Shown piece by piece: positions 10,959-20,616 of a stretch of 64,000 nucleotides of DNA (the stretch's first letter is position 1; each line of letters begins with the position of its first letter). A program made the position numbers and the translations under genes. The notes beneath the pieces are model-generated. The model was given only the letters and a program-made list of their open reading frames with translations, was not told where the DNA came from and did not search any database. Source of the DNA: Ophiostoma sp. CBS 140.51 (Eukaryota > Ascomycota > Sordariomycetes > Ophiostomatales > Ophiostomataceae); NCBI GenBank assembly GCA_029298735.1, contig JANSLP010000011.1, positions 124,001 to 188,000 of the forward strand. Reading direction: 5' to 3'.

Positions 10959-13583
10959 ATTGTATCATTTTACCATCTCTTCGTCTCTGCATTTCCTCCG
11001 CCGCTTTTCCCTTTTCACCATCCAACGGAGTCATGCCTCTATCATCTTGTACCTCGTCTCTTTTTCTTGTTCTTCCTTTCTTCTCAAAGTCCGGCGTTGC
11101 ACCCCACCCCTCTTTTGTTATCTTTTTTGTATGTGCCCTCTCCCATGTCTGGCATTGTCTGTCCGAGCCACACTCCGGAGCTATCAAAGAAGGCATCGAC
11201 AAAGGAAAAGAAAGGCAACGTCAGACAAAGTCGGAAGGCTGAAATAATGTGCCTTGTACCTTGCACTCTTTTTGTTACCTTGTCGTTTGTCGTTGACAGT
11301 CTGTCTTTTGTGTTTTATCGTTTCCTTTCTTAATTCTTCAAGGCCTCATCTTTTGTAATATTTCCTTTCTTTTTTGTCGTCCTTTTTACTCGCCGTAAAA
11401 CGATCTCAATTATTCCCTTTTGAACGAAAAAAAGCGCACACAATTTTACACAATCTTGCTCCCACTCAACGACTGGCATGCTGCTGGCTTGTTGACACCA
11501 TGTGCAATTTAATGATGACGAGTGGTCAGTTCAGGCCAATTCCTCATAGTCTTCCTCTTAGGCGAGGAATGGCCTCCCTGGCTATCCAGCCAATCGTATT
11601 ACAGGGATTTTGTAGAGGCCCACATTTTCTTTGGAGCCAACAACACAAGAACTCAACAAACAAGAAAACTCGCAACAGCTCGTCGCATCGGGCATTCTAT
11701 CTGTCCAGAGTATGGTGCCTCTTTTTTCTCGTTTTCTCGTCTTCTGGTCTTGTGTAAGCTCTCGCTTGTGTCAACTTACGGGCTTCTTAAGCAGGTTACG
11801 CGGCAGAAAGTTGCGAATTGGAGCGATAAAGTCAATTAATTATCACCAAGTTTTTGACTGTATCAACAATTACGAAACGTCTTGACAAAATTCACGTAGA
11901 CGCATCTCACTTGTCGATTGGCCCTTAACTGAGACCGTCGGGTGATTTTCACCGGCCGTTTTGGTCTGCTTTTTGCTCCATTATCGATCCGATGCGATCC
12001 ATTTCTCCCCATTCTGGCCCGGTTTGACATCGACAAAAATGTAAACGATTGCCTAGACGACACATTTGGTGTGCACTTGCAGGTGCACTACCAACTTCTC
12101 TGCTGCTTTGCAGTTTTTCCATACGATCCCACGCTGAAACAGCTGCACACAGTGCTACTAGTATTGATTATGCGTGCCATTTCTCTCTTTTTATGTCGTC
12201 TCAAAAGACCGAACGACGTCTGTCTCTTCCTGTTGCCGTGCCAGTGATACAGCAGTCCATCGTGGTGCTTTGTTGACAGTCTTTGGTGAGAAGACATACA
12301 GCCGTAAATGCATGCTTTGGACTCTGATATACTCCGTATCTGCTGAGTTCTCAAAACTTTTGTTTTGCTCCTCTTGTTTTTTCACACTTTTTGCTTCGCT
12401 TCTCTCGCTTCTCGCAATCCGCTCGTTACTCTTTCACCCTCAACCATGGACCTCAATTGCGACTACTAGAGACTCCCAAGCTTCGATTGACTTTATCATC
12501 TCATTTTCCAGCCAGCATTGACTTGTTTTTTCGTCGCTTCGTCATTTGATATCCTAATTTTTAATATTATTTTCTCCCTCGCTCCTTCCTCGAAATATTG
12601 CTCCTTACTTTTCACCATCTTTTCCGGCTCAATCCAATCTGTCCAGATCGCTCCTTCTTCAATTGGCCACTCACATCGACACGACTCAAAGCCCAACTCC
12701 TTCCTCGATTTTTTCTTCTCAATAAACAAAGGGAAGGGAAGTCGCGACTGTCAGACGGCCAGATTCCAAAATCGACACAAACCCGGCAGTCACGACCGGT
12801 CATCACACATCCAACGCACGTCCCGGAGATCACGGAGATCACGGAGGAAAGAGCGTTCGAACGGTCAACATTCGAATCGGGAAATCAACCGCAGACTTCA
12901 CCTGCATCGTTCCTTCCTGCTCTCTCTCCCCCAAACCAAAAAGTTACCCTGTACATCCAAACAGGGCAGTCACAGAAACAAGCAGAAAGAGGCAACGGTG
13001 CCTTTCTTTTTTTTGGACAAGTCCAGCCCACGTCCAGCCGAAATTCCAAAACATCCCAAAACGCCCAAATAGCACCACCAAAATCACACCTTGCAACTTT
13101 TGTCACTTTTTCTGCACCCTGCAAACTCAAGCTCCAGAGATCGTCAACAACGGCCCTCGCCACCGCAACGACCACCTTTTGTTACGACTTTACTTGGCCT
13201 TGCCCTGATCGTTCATCCCTGCGCAGGGGCAGCCTAGACTCACCACACTCACTACGGTGAGAAAAGGCGTGCACAGTTTCAGTTCAGCCTGTTTACTGTC
13301 AAAGAAAGGCAAGACGACAGGAAAGAAAGAAAGAAAGAAAGGAAGGAAGAAAACTGTTCAGAGAGAAAGAAGACGAGACAGGAGAAAGAAAGAAGTCGGA
13401 CGTCAAAAAAACGACAAGCCAAAAAAAGACCATCCGGGGATCACCGTTGCAGAACAACAAAGAAAACGTCGACAGCCAAAACGACTGCGACCACTTTCGA
13501 CTGTTTCGACTACTGCAGGTCCGTGAGACACATTGGCCAAAACGGGAAACGCACCGCAACGGACACACAACTCGCATCTCACC

Positions 13584-16500
13584 ATGGACACTCCGGGCCT
13601 CGTGATGGATGGCGGGTTCGACCAGTACCAGCAGCTCCAGCAGCAGTTGGCCCAGATGAGCCAAAAAGAGATTGACCAGATGAACTCGGTCCTGAGCCAG
13701 TTTCAGCTGATGCCTCCAGCTGTTGGAAGTGAAGGTCTCGACAGTGACAATCTGTTTGGCGACGATGAGAACTACCATTTCAGCCAGCAGCAGGCTCGGC
13801 AGCAAGCTCAGCAGCAGCACACAATGTACCTGCAAAGCATCTATATCCAGCAGCTGCGGGAGCAAAACGAGCAGATGCGCCAGATTCAAGAGTCCATGTC
13901 TCGCGGCCGCACCATGTCTTCAGGTTCACCTTCTCTTTTACAAAATCCACAGAATCCCCAGTTACTCCCCCTCGTGCACCTGCAACAGCCCTTTCCCCAC
14001 GACGCACACCCCCCCCTTGGAGCCACGCCCCAGCAGCTGCAGTATGATCTCCAGCAGCAGCATCCTCTTCCTCAACATCCTCATCCCCACCAGCAGCCTC
14101 CCCAACAACAAGGAACACTTCCCGTCACCTGGCCCCAAGGCAGCGCCGATGTTTCTGCATCTACTGCCTCTTCAACTTCTGCGTCTGCCCCGATCGGGAA
14201 TGTGCCCGTCAACCAAAGGCGGCGAGCCTCCAGGTCCAGGGGTCGTAGCCACGCCAGGATGGCCTCTGCTAGCGCCGCCTCGTCTGCACGTCCTCCACAA
14301 CTTCCACAACCTCCAACGGTCGAGCCAGCACAAGCTCCAGCGCCAGTCGATGCGCCAACAGCCAACAGTAATTCGTCCAACAACGACTCCAACAATAACA
14401 CCACAGACGACGACCAGCTGCTCCGGCTCCAAGATCTCTCGATCATGCATCACCCCCAAGGGCAAGGAGAGGAGGCTGCGTCGTCCATGTCGTCCATGTC
14501 GTCCATGACCAGCTCTGTCAGCACTGCGACCATAAAGGCTTCCTCTGCCTCGCCATCTCGTCCACCAGCGCCCCAACTTCTTTATTTACCCTCGAACCCC
14601 CCTCCCTCATCGCCTTCTCGTTCTTCTCAATCTCATCAACTTCAACAATCTGCTCATCCTCCTCTTCCTCTTCACCCTCTTCACTCTGCCCATCTTGACC
14701 AGACTTCTCCTCAACATCCTCAGCAGCCTCTTCCCAACACACAGCCTGTCCATCCCTATCCCAATCACCAGAATCAAGCATCTGCCTCTTGCTCGTCTCT
14801 TTCCCTGGACAATCATCCTCTGCCTATTTCACAGCAGCCCTCCAACCATCACACCCTGTCTCCCAGGAAGCAGCGCAACGCATCGTCCTCACCCAAGAAG
14901 ACTGGCCGTTTTGAGAGCATCTACGCAACCCTTCGCAACAAGGCCACAAACATGCGCCGCTCACGCACAGCATTCATGCACGAGGCAGTACCGTCTACTG
15001 TCGCACCCATGGCCCTCCTTAACGATGCCGGCATGCCTGAGGGTATCGTGAACAAGAACCACCACGCACACTACCGCAGCCACCACCCAGACGATCTAGA
15101 CTTAGACTTGGATCTGTCTAACGCACACGCCGCTGCTATGGGCCACTACCCACCTACACCACCATTGACAGGCACTCTCTCGTCTCTGTCCTCCACATCA
15201 TCAACGTCCGCGTCGGGGTGCTCTTCAGTATCATCGTCAGTCGGCGGTGACGCTCCTCAGTTCCACCACCTTGTGGCCGCACAGATTCCCCAGCACTCTT
15301 TGCAAAACCACCACCATCGGGTGGATCATAACCAGAATGTCAGCGAAGAGAACCTGCACCCTGCTGACATGGCCAACTTTGTGTCTGGCCTTGTCGACGA
15401 TCCGTTTGGTGCCGATACCAACGCCCTCTTCGGCGGCGGTGGCCACCCGGGTCCTCAGCCGCACCCGCAGCACGCCATGCTCGCTCTGCGCCCGCACGTT
15501 AAGACTGAGTACCCGCCACAGCCGCAGTCACAGTCACAACCGCCCTTGAGCGGTGTCAGCAGCGCCTGCTGGCCCGTGACAGCATCTACGCCAAGTGGCA
15601 AGGGCTCACCGCAGAATCTTCAGGATGACAACGATGTCACGCCCGTAACGGCTGCCATCAACATCCCCGGCCGCAGCAACGGTCTGCAGGTCTCGCCCAG
15701 CGCGTACCTAGCCAACGCTGCCGCCAACATGTCTGGCTCTAGTGTCATCGCTTCGGCCAGCGCAACAGCCGCTCTGGCTGCCATGGCCGCCGGCATGAAG
15801 CCTGACCCATCTTCCATGGCCATGGACACCGATGAGGACTGGTGGCAGTCGTCGGTCGTTGAGTCGGCTGTCGGCGACCCGCTGGAGCAGTCTACCAAGT
15901 CCAGCGAGGCCGATGGTCTCTACACCACCTCGTCTATGCCCACAGGGTTCCCGCCCGAGTTCATTGCTGCCAACCCCCAGGCCTTTGACGCCAACGGCAA
16001 CCTCGTCTTCTACATGCCTGATATGGCCACCAACGGCTTGATGATCCACATGCCGCCCTCTTCGGGAGCCACGACACCAGGCAGCCAGCAGAACCAGTAC
16101 TACTTCCCGGGCATCACCAGCAACACTGGTTTCCCGCCGCCGCCGCCCATGCCTGCCACTGAGCACGAGTACCGCCATGACCACCGCGCCACTACCAACG
16201 GTGGCAGCCGTCGTCCCAAGCCGCGTGCGCCCTCGGCTGGTGCCCGCTACCACAGCAGCCGCGGTGATGGTCTGCACTCCCCGCGCAAGCGGTCCAGCGT
16301 CACCAACCTGCCCACGGTTAACAGCAGCAACGACGATGGCTCCGGCATCTCTGCCGCCGCCATGACTGCGCCTAGCACACCCCGCGGTCACCAGCTCGGC
16401 CGCCGCTCGCACTCTATGCAGGCACTGCCGCGCACATCACCCACACCCGGTGGTGGCAGCTTCAACACCCTGCCCAGCGGTGCCACCACGCCCTCCAACG

Positions 16501-16931
16501 GCGCCATCCGCAAGCGCCGCTCAGCCAGCAATATGCGCCGTGTGTCTTCTACCCAAGGCATCACGAGCTTGACTGCTGCGGCTGCTATTGCTACGGCCGT
16601 CGGTGCTTCTACTACAGAACCCAAGACGCCCAGCCGTCGCCAACGGTCTACCTCTGCAGAGGCCAGTCGTCCGCGGTCAGCTGCTTCTAACGGTGGCTTG
16701 GAAATTGGCTTTGTCAACTTCACGCCCCACGACCACAAGTCGCTCATGAACGGCGTCGCACCCAGTGGCTCCTCCAAGACCAAGGCCCGTCGTGAGCGTG
16801 AGCTGCAGGAGAAGACCCGCAAGTTTAGTGAGCGTCTGGTGCGCGCCATGGCCGAGACTGGCGACAAGGACGCCGCCATGCGCCAGCTCGAGGCCGAGGG
16901 ACTCAATGATCTAGGGGCCATTGCTCTGTGA
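13584..16931 (+). CDS. wetA: WetA-like developmental (conidiation) regulator
   Basis: A single-exon frame of 1115 codons from the ATG at 13584, which has a good context (CACCATGG). The frame is open upstream to 13533, but only from a TTG. The N-terminus is Gln-rich and helical (residues ~10-120), followed by long Pro/Gln/Ser/His-rich disordered segments. The diagnostic part is the C-terminus, residues ~1040-1115: a FVNFTP motif, then GVAPSGSSKTKARRERE and a basic amphipathic helix. This matches my recollection of the conserved C-terminal (ESC1/WetA-related) region of fungal WetA proteins. WetA acts late in the BrlA-AbaA-WetA cascade in conidial maturation and spore-wall integrity, in the nucleus. 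The protein is about twice the size of Aspergillus WetA. The long upstream region would suit a developmentally regulated gene. The family call rests on the C-terminus alone. Confidence 0.62.
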   Translation: MDTPGLVMDGGFDQYQQLQQQLAQMSQKEIDQMNSVLSQFQLMPPAVGSEGLDSDNLFGDDENYHFSQQQARQQAQQQHTMYLQSIYIQQLREQNEQMRQIQESMSRGRTMSSGSPSLLQNPQNPQLLPLVHLQQPFPHDAHPPLGATPQQLQYDLQQQHPLPQHPHPHQQPPQQQGTLPVTWPQGSADVSASTASSTSASAPIGNVPVNQRRRASRSRGRSHARMASASAASSARPPQLPQPPTVEPAQAPAPVDAPTANSNSSNNDSNNNTTDDDQLLRLQDLSIMHHPQGQGEEAASSMSSMSSMTSSVSTATIKASSASPSRPPAPQLLYLPSNPPPSSPSRSSQSHQLQQSAHPPLPLHPLHSAHLDQTSPQHPQQPLPNTQPVHPYPNHQNQASASCSSLSLDNHPLPISQQPSNHHTLSPRKQRNASSSPKKTGRFESIYATLRNKATNMRRSRTAFMHEAVPSTVAPMALLNDAGMPEGIVNKNHHAHYRSHHPDDLDLDLDLSNAHAAAMGHYPPTPPLTGTLSSLSSTSSTSASGCSSVSSSVGGDAPQFHHLVAAQIPQHSLQNHHHRVDHNQNVSEENLHPADMANFVSGLVDDPFGADTNALFGGGGHPGPQPHPQHAMLALRPHVKTEYPPQPQSQSQPPLSGVSSACWPVTASTPSGKGSPQNLQDDNDVTPVTAAINIPGRSNGLQVSPSAYLANAAANMSGSSVIASASATAALAAMAAGMKPDPSSMAMDTDEDWWQSSVVESAVGDPLEQSTKSSEADGLYTTSSMPTGFPPEFIAANPQAFDANGNLVFYMPDMATNGLMIHMPPSSGATTPGSQQNQYYFPGITSNTGFPPPPPMPATEHEYRHDHRATTNGGSRRPKPRAPSAGARYHSSRGDGLHSPRKRSSVTNLPTVNSSNDDGSGISAAAMTAPSTPRGHQLGRRSHSMQALPRTSPTPGGGSFNTLPSGATTPSNGAIRKRRSASNMRRVSSTQGITSLTAAAAIATAVGASTTEPKTPSRRQRSTSAEASRPRSAASNGGLEIGFVNFTPHDHKSLMNGVAPSGSSKTKARRERELQEKTRKFSERLVRAMAETGDKDAAMRQLEAEGLNDLGAIAL

Positions 16932-18156
16932 TCAGATCTACATTCTTTCTTCTTTTTTTCTTCTTCTTTTTTTCTTCTTCTTTTTTTCTTCAATCTACCT
17001 CTTCTAGATCGCCTTGCATTTTTTTCTTGTGTCTTTCCTTCTTTCTTTTCTTTGTGTGACTACCTGACTACCTTTTCTGACTACCTTTCTGTATTCTTGG
17101 CTCGTCTTTTGTCTCTATCTCTCTCTATATCTCTCTCGCTCGCTCTCTCTCTCTCTGTGTGTGTCATAATCTTCTCCTTTGTCTGTTCCTGTTTGATGAC
17201 TTTTAAACGACTACGATCTATCCATTTTCTGTTATACTATGTTCTTCTTTTCTTTGGAAACCCAACTTTGTGTTATTTATATGTGTCTGATCTTCTTTCA
17301 ACTTTGTCTGTAACAAATACGTATCACTCCGCAGTGGCTTTTTGATTTCTTGGACTTTGGATCTTTACAATTTTTCTTTTGTACTTAGATGGGAAGCACC
17401 CAAAATATATACAAGGAATATAACTTAAGACTGAAAACTTAGATTGAACTAATAAGTGAGTGATTGAATAACTCATCTCACATTCACGCTATGTAATTCA
17501 TGTTTGTTTACATTGGTTGCTGACTCATCTCACTCTCACTTGCAATCTGTGAGGATTTCACGTGACAATTCGTCCAAAATGCTGTTCATGTTGAGCACGT
17601 TAAATGTAAATAGCTCATTGATAATTCGGGGGGAAAAGTCTAGTAAAGCATGAATTGTTGACTAAAAAAGTGACTTGATAAAAGAGAATAATGAGATAGA
17701 AAGAAGAAAAGACTATAAGAAAAGCGCGAATGCAGTAATGGATGTGTGTGTAGTCGGGTTGTATACAAAGGGGGGGATGTGAGTGTGTGGTGGTGATGAC
17801 AAAAGAAAATGGATAATCAGAAGAGTGACAAAAACAAAAGAAAGAAAAAAACACAAAAAAGAGAGAATACAAAAACTACCCAAAGGCTTTGGTTGTTCGC
17901 CCTCCTTTCCCTGGACGCCTTTTTGTCATGCTGTTTATAAAAAAAAAGAGAAAATTCAAAAACGGACAGACAACGACCAAGTGTCCGTCTTCCCAAAACA
18001 AAAACAAAACGCAAAGAACCCAGTTATAGCTGGATGACGGCAAAGCCTGCTCCCGTCATTCTTGTGACAAGAGAAGCAACTGCATTTCCAAGCACGACAG
18101 TAGCAGATGTGTTCTGAAAACTGCCTGGGTTACTGGAACCGCACGACTTCCTTCCC
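16932..18156. other. Convergent 3' intergenic region
   Basis: This 1.2 kb lies between two convergent genes and holds both 3' UTRs. Just after the WetA-like stop is a 14-bp T/C repeat (CTTCTTCTTTTTTT-like, three copies at 16946-16987), then CT/GT-rich microsatellite DNA at about 17110-17165. An AT-rich middle (17360-17700) follows, then A-rich DNA toward 18020, which is T-rich on the strand of the Flc-like transcript. No gene is seen. Confidence 0.6.
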
Positions 18157-20616
18157 CTAGTGGTCGTAGCCGGCACCACGCTGCCATGGGCTGGCGTTGT
18201 TCTGCTGGCGGAAACCTGCCGGGCTCGCGTTGTTTTGTTGGCGGAAGCCCGCGGGGCTGGCATTGTTCTGCTGGCGGAAATCACCAGCAGGGCTAGCCGT
18301 GTTCTGTGACCGGTAGCCGCCTGCTGACAGGTTGGAGTTAGAGTTGTTGTACGGGCTCGGCGAGCGGGCGTTGCCCGGAACAGACGAGTAGCCGCCATAA
18401 GCCTGGGGCACGCCTCCTGAGTTCTGCGACGAAGCGTGGCTACGGTTGTCCGCAGGGAACAGGGGCATCGATGGGTCCACGGGCGAGCGGGGCGGGTCGC
18501 GGTACAGGTTGTTGTTGTTGTTAGAGGTAGCAATGTTGTTGGCGGCCGCCAGGTTGGGGTCGGTGCGGCGGCGCAGCGAGTCCGACGAAATGGACTCGTT
18601 GTCGTCATCCAGGTCCAGGTTGCTCTTGTAGCCGGCCTTGTCTCCGCGGGCGGTCACGGCCAGGGCATCCAGCTCAGTCGTCGTGTTGAGCTGCGTCTGC
18701 GACTTCATAAACGAGGCGCGGTCGTCGGCCATGAACTGATAGCGGGTGTCGGGGTTCTTGCGGAAGAAGACGAGCGTGGTCGTCACAATCAGCATGATCA
18801 GGAGCACCAGGGAGAAGACGGCGTTCATGATCCAGAGAACGACACCAACAATGCCGATGACGAGGCCAGGCAGGCCAAAGACGTCAGTGAAGATCAGCAG
18901 GAAAATAGCGTTGATGAAGTTGAAAACGCAGATGGCAATGTTGTAGGCATTGGTCTTCTTGTCCATCCACGGGCGCAGGACAGAGGCGGCAATCAGAGCG
19001 AAAGCTTCCAACAGAATGAACGCAATCGACTGGACAACGCCGCTGGACTGGGCGAAAGCAACAAACATGCCCTTGACCAGGGTGTAGACCAGCATGGGAA
19101 CAATATAGTAGTAGGCAGAAGCACGGAACTGCACGTAGAGGAAACCCCACTTGTTCAGGGCCTGGGGGTCCGAGAACAGGATGTAGGCCGGGTTGCGGTG
19201 CATAGCGACAGAGCGGCGCGCGATCCGGATAACCTTGGATGCAGCCCAGCCGAGAGTGATGAGCATGCCAAAGAAGAAGAAGATAGCAAGGACAACAATG
19301 GCGGGCGAGTCAACCTGGGTGAATTCCCACAGGCAGAGAATGCACATCTGGGGGAAGCCGATAAGCGTAACACGGAAGAGAATGCCCTTGAGAACGGTAA
19401 ACCAGCCGTTGCGGAACTCAAGGAACGTGTCGCTCTTAATCCAGTGGCGCTTGGCAGCAAGCTCACAGAAGCCCTTGAACGCGGCAACGCCGAGGATGAC
19501 AATGACGACAAAGATGATGAAGAAGGTCAGGCCCGTCAGAACCAGGTTGGTCGACTCAATGCCAGCGACGTAGGCGACACGCTGGATGCCGTAGACGACA
19601 TAACTGCCAGAGCTGTTGACCTCGAGGGTGGAGCGCTTGGCAATGCTGTTGGTGACAGCGTGGATACCAGTCGTGACCTGGCGGACAATGTGGCGCGGGG
19701 TCATGGCGATGTGACGGGGCATGAACGAGAGCGAGTGCGGCAGGTACTGCGAAGCAGCATCGGCAAGGCTGAGCGAGCGCTTCTCGACCTGAACGGACAC
19801 AGCCGTGAGCGAATTGAACAGCTGCGACGGCGTGCCGCCAGTGGCGCGCTGGTACCAGGTGAAGATCGTCTGCATGAAACCGACGCGGATAATGCCCATG
19901 CTCCACTGGAAGTCCTGAGTCCAGGACGCGGCAGCAGGCGGGAGCTTGACACCGGTCAGACCAAGCATGGCCTGGCCCTGGAAGTAGCTGAACAGCGACA
20001 GAGCGTTGGCGGCAACGTGAGACGCAGCGTTAGAGTGGCCCAGGCCGGAGACAACAGCAGACGACGCCAGAGCCAGGCCAGCAACGATGGCAGTGGCCCA
20101 CTTGACACCGAGCAGGTTGACCGTCTTGCCGTTGGAAATGTCGGCCTCGACACAGGCAACGCTCTGGCCGGCCTGGTCACCGGAGGTCATGTTGAAGTAG
20201 ACCTTGACAGTGGCGTCGAGATCGGGGAAACTGTAAGCAATGCCAGGGATGATGTCGCTGGCGTCGGAGCCAACAGCCAGGTTGAAGTTCATGGAAAGCT
20301 TGCCGGCAGTCATGGGGCAGAGACCGGCGAGACCGGCGTCACAAGGGTCGACAGTGATGCGGGTGATCTGGAGACCATAGGCAATAATGGAGACATCGAA
20401 CAGGACGTTGCCCTCGATAGAGGAGACGGCGACCAAGTCGACGTTGGCGGAGCTGTTGTGGGGCGTGAAGACGACATCAAAAAGACTGGCCGTGAAGCCG
20501 GAGTTGGCCTGACAAGTGTTGAGCGAGTTCGACTTGAGCAGCTCCTCGGCCGAAGCCGCGGTGAAGCTCAGCGCGCCGACGGCGGCAAAGAGAAGTGATC
20601 TTGCGGAAGACCACAT
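18157..20616 (-). CDS. Flc/TRP-like membrane protein with ML-like domain
   Basis: A single-exon gene of 819 residues. The frame extends to 20673, but from a TTG; the ATG at 20616 begins a clear signal peptide (MWSSARSLLFAAVGALSFTA, cleavage near ASA-EE). Residues ~25-165 form an ML-like lumenal domain (SLNTCQANSGFTASLFDVVF, with paired cysteines near 92, 100 and 155). A multi-span TRP-like channel region follows (~170-650), with many hydrophobic segments after residue 365. This order is that of the fungal Flc family (flavin carrier / TRP-like ion channel), implicated in ER FAD import, calcium homeostasis and wall integrity. The cytosolic C-tail is Asn/Ser-rich and ends with three near-identical FRQQNNASPAG units of 11 residues. 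It converges on the WetA-like gene. Family assignment is firm; the transported substrate cannot be read from sequence. Confidence 0.88.
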   Translation of the reverse strand: MWSSARSLLFAAVGALSFTAASAEELLKSNSLNTCQANSGFTASLFDVVFTPHNSSANVDLVAVSSIEGNVLFDVSIIAYGLQITRITVDPCDAGLAGLCPMTAGKLSMNFNLAVGSDASDIIPGIAYSFPDLDATVKVYFNMTSGDQAGQSVACVEADISNGKTVNLLGVKWATAIVAGLALASSAVVSGLGHSNAASHVAANALSLFSYFQGQAMLGLTGVKLPPAAASWTQDFQWSMGIIRVGFMQTIFTWYQRATGGTPSQLFNSLTAVSVQVEKRSLSLADAASQYLPHSLSFMPRHIAMTPRHIVRQVTTGIHAVTNSIAKRSTLEVNSSGSYVVYGIQRVAYVAGIESTNLVLTGLTFFIIFVVIVILGVAAFKGFCELAAKRHWIKSDTFLEFRNGWFTVLKGILFRVTLIGFPQMCILCLWEFTQVDSPAIVVLAIFFFFGMLITLGWAASKVIRIARRSVAMHRNPAYILFSDPQALNKWGFLYVQFRASAYYYIVPMLVYTLVKGMFVAFAQSSGVVQSIAFILLEAFALIAASVLRPWMDKKTNAYNIAICVFNFINAIFLLIFTDVFGLPGLVIGIVGVVLWIMNAVFSLVLLIMLIVTTTLVFFRKNPDTRYQFMADDRASFMKSQTQLNTTTELDALAVTARGDKAGYKSNLDLDDDNESISSDSLRRRTDPNLAAANNIATSNNNNNLYRDPPRSPVDPSMPLFPADNRSHASSQNSGGVPQAYGGYSSVPGNARSPSPYNNSNSNLSAGGYRSQNTASPAGDFRQQNNASPAGFRQQNNASPAGFRQQNNASPWQRGAGYDH

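Larger units (their letters stand above)
3900..13583. other. 9.7 kb intergenic region upstream of the WetA-like gene; no gene recognised
   Basis: No ORF here reads like a conserved protein; all are low-complexity translations of skewed DNA. It contains a (CTTGGGTCT)4 tandem repeat at 4366-4401, purine-rich tracts at about 6240-6980, 7640-8060 and 9250-9350, GATTTC hexamers at about 8279-8300, GCATCT-type hexamers near 7545-7563, and an 11-copy octamer array at 10871-10958. The last ~1 kb (12.6-13.58 kb) is C/A-rich and open for 220 codons in one frame (12598-13260). It is most simply the 5' leader of the downstream gene. A noncoding transcript or a spliced leader is possible but not demonstrable here. 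Confidence 0.6.

Noticed and set aside
12598..13260. 220-codon frame just before the WetA-like gene
   Set aside because: C/A-rich composition without motifs, in a different frame from the main ORF. Most likely untranslated leader.
3900..13583. BrlA-type (MRAGGGR) and AbaA-type (CATTCY) sites before the WetA-like gene
   Set aside because: Matches exist (for example AAAGGGA near 12730 and CATTCC near 10053), but such short motifs are expected by chance several times in 9.7 kb, so they are not reported as sites.
18436..20598. 720-codon open frame antisense to the Flc-like gene
   Set aside because: It mirrors the GC-rich third positions of the real gene and has Asp/Arg/Val/Glu-rich noise composition without domains. 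The minus strand carries the signal peptide, ML-like domain and membrane spans.
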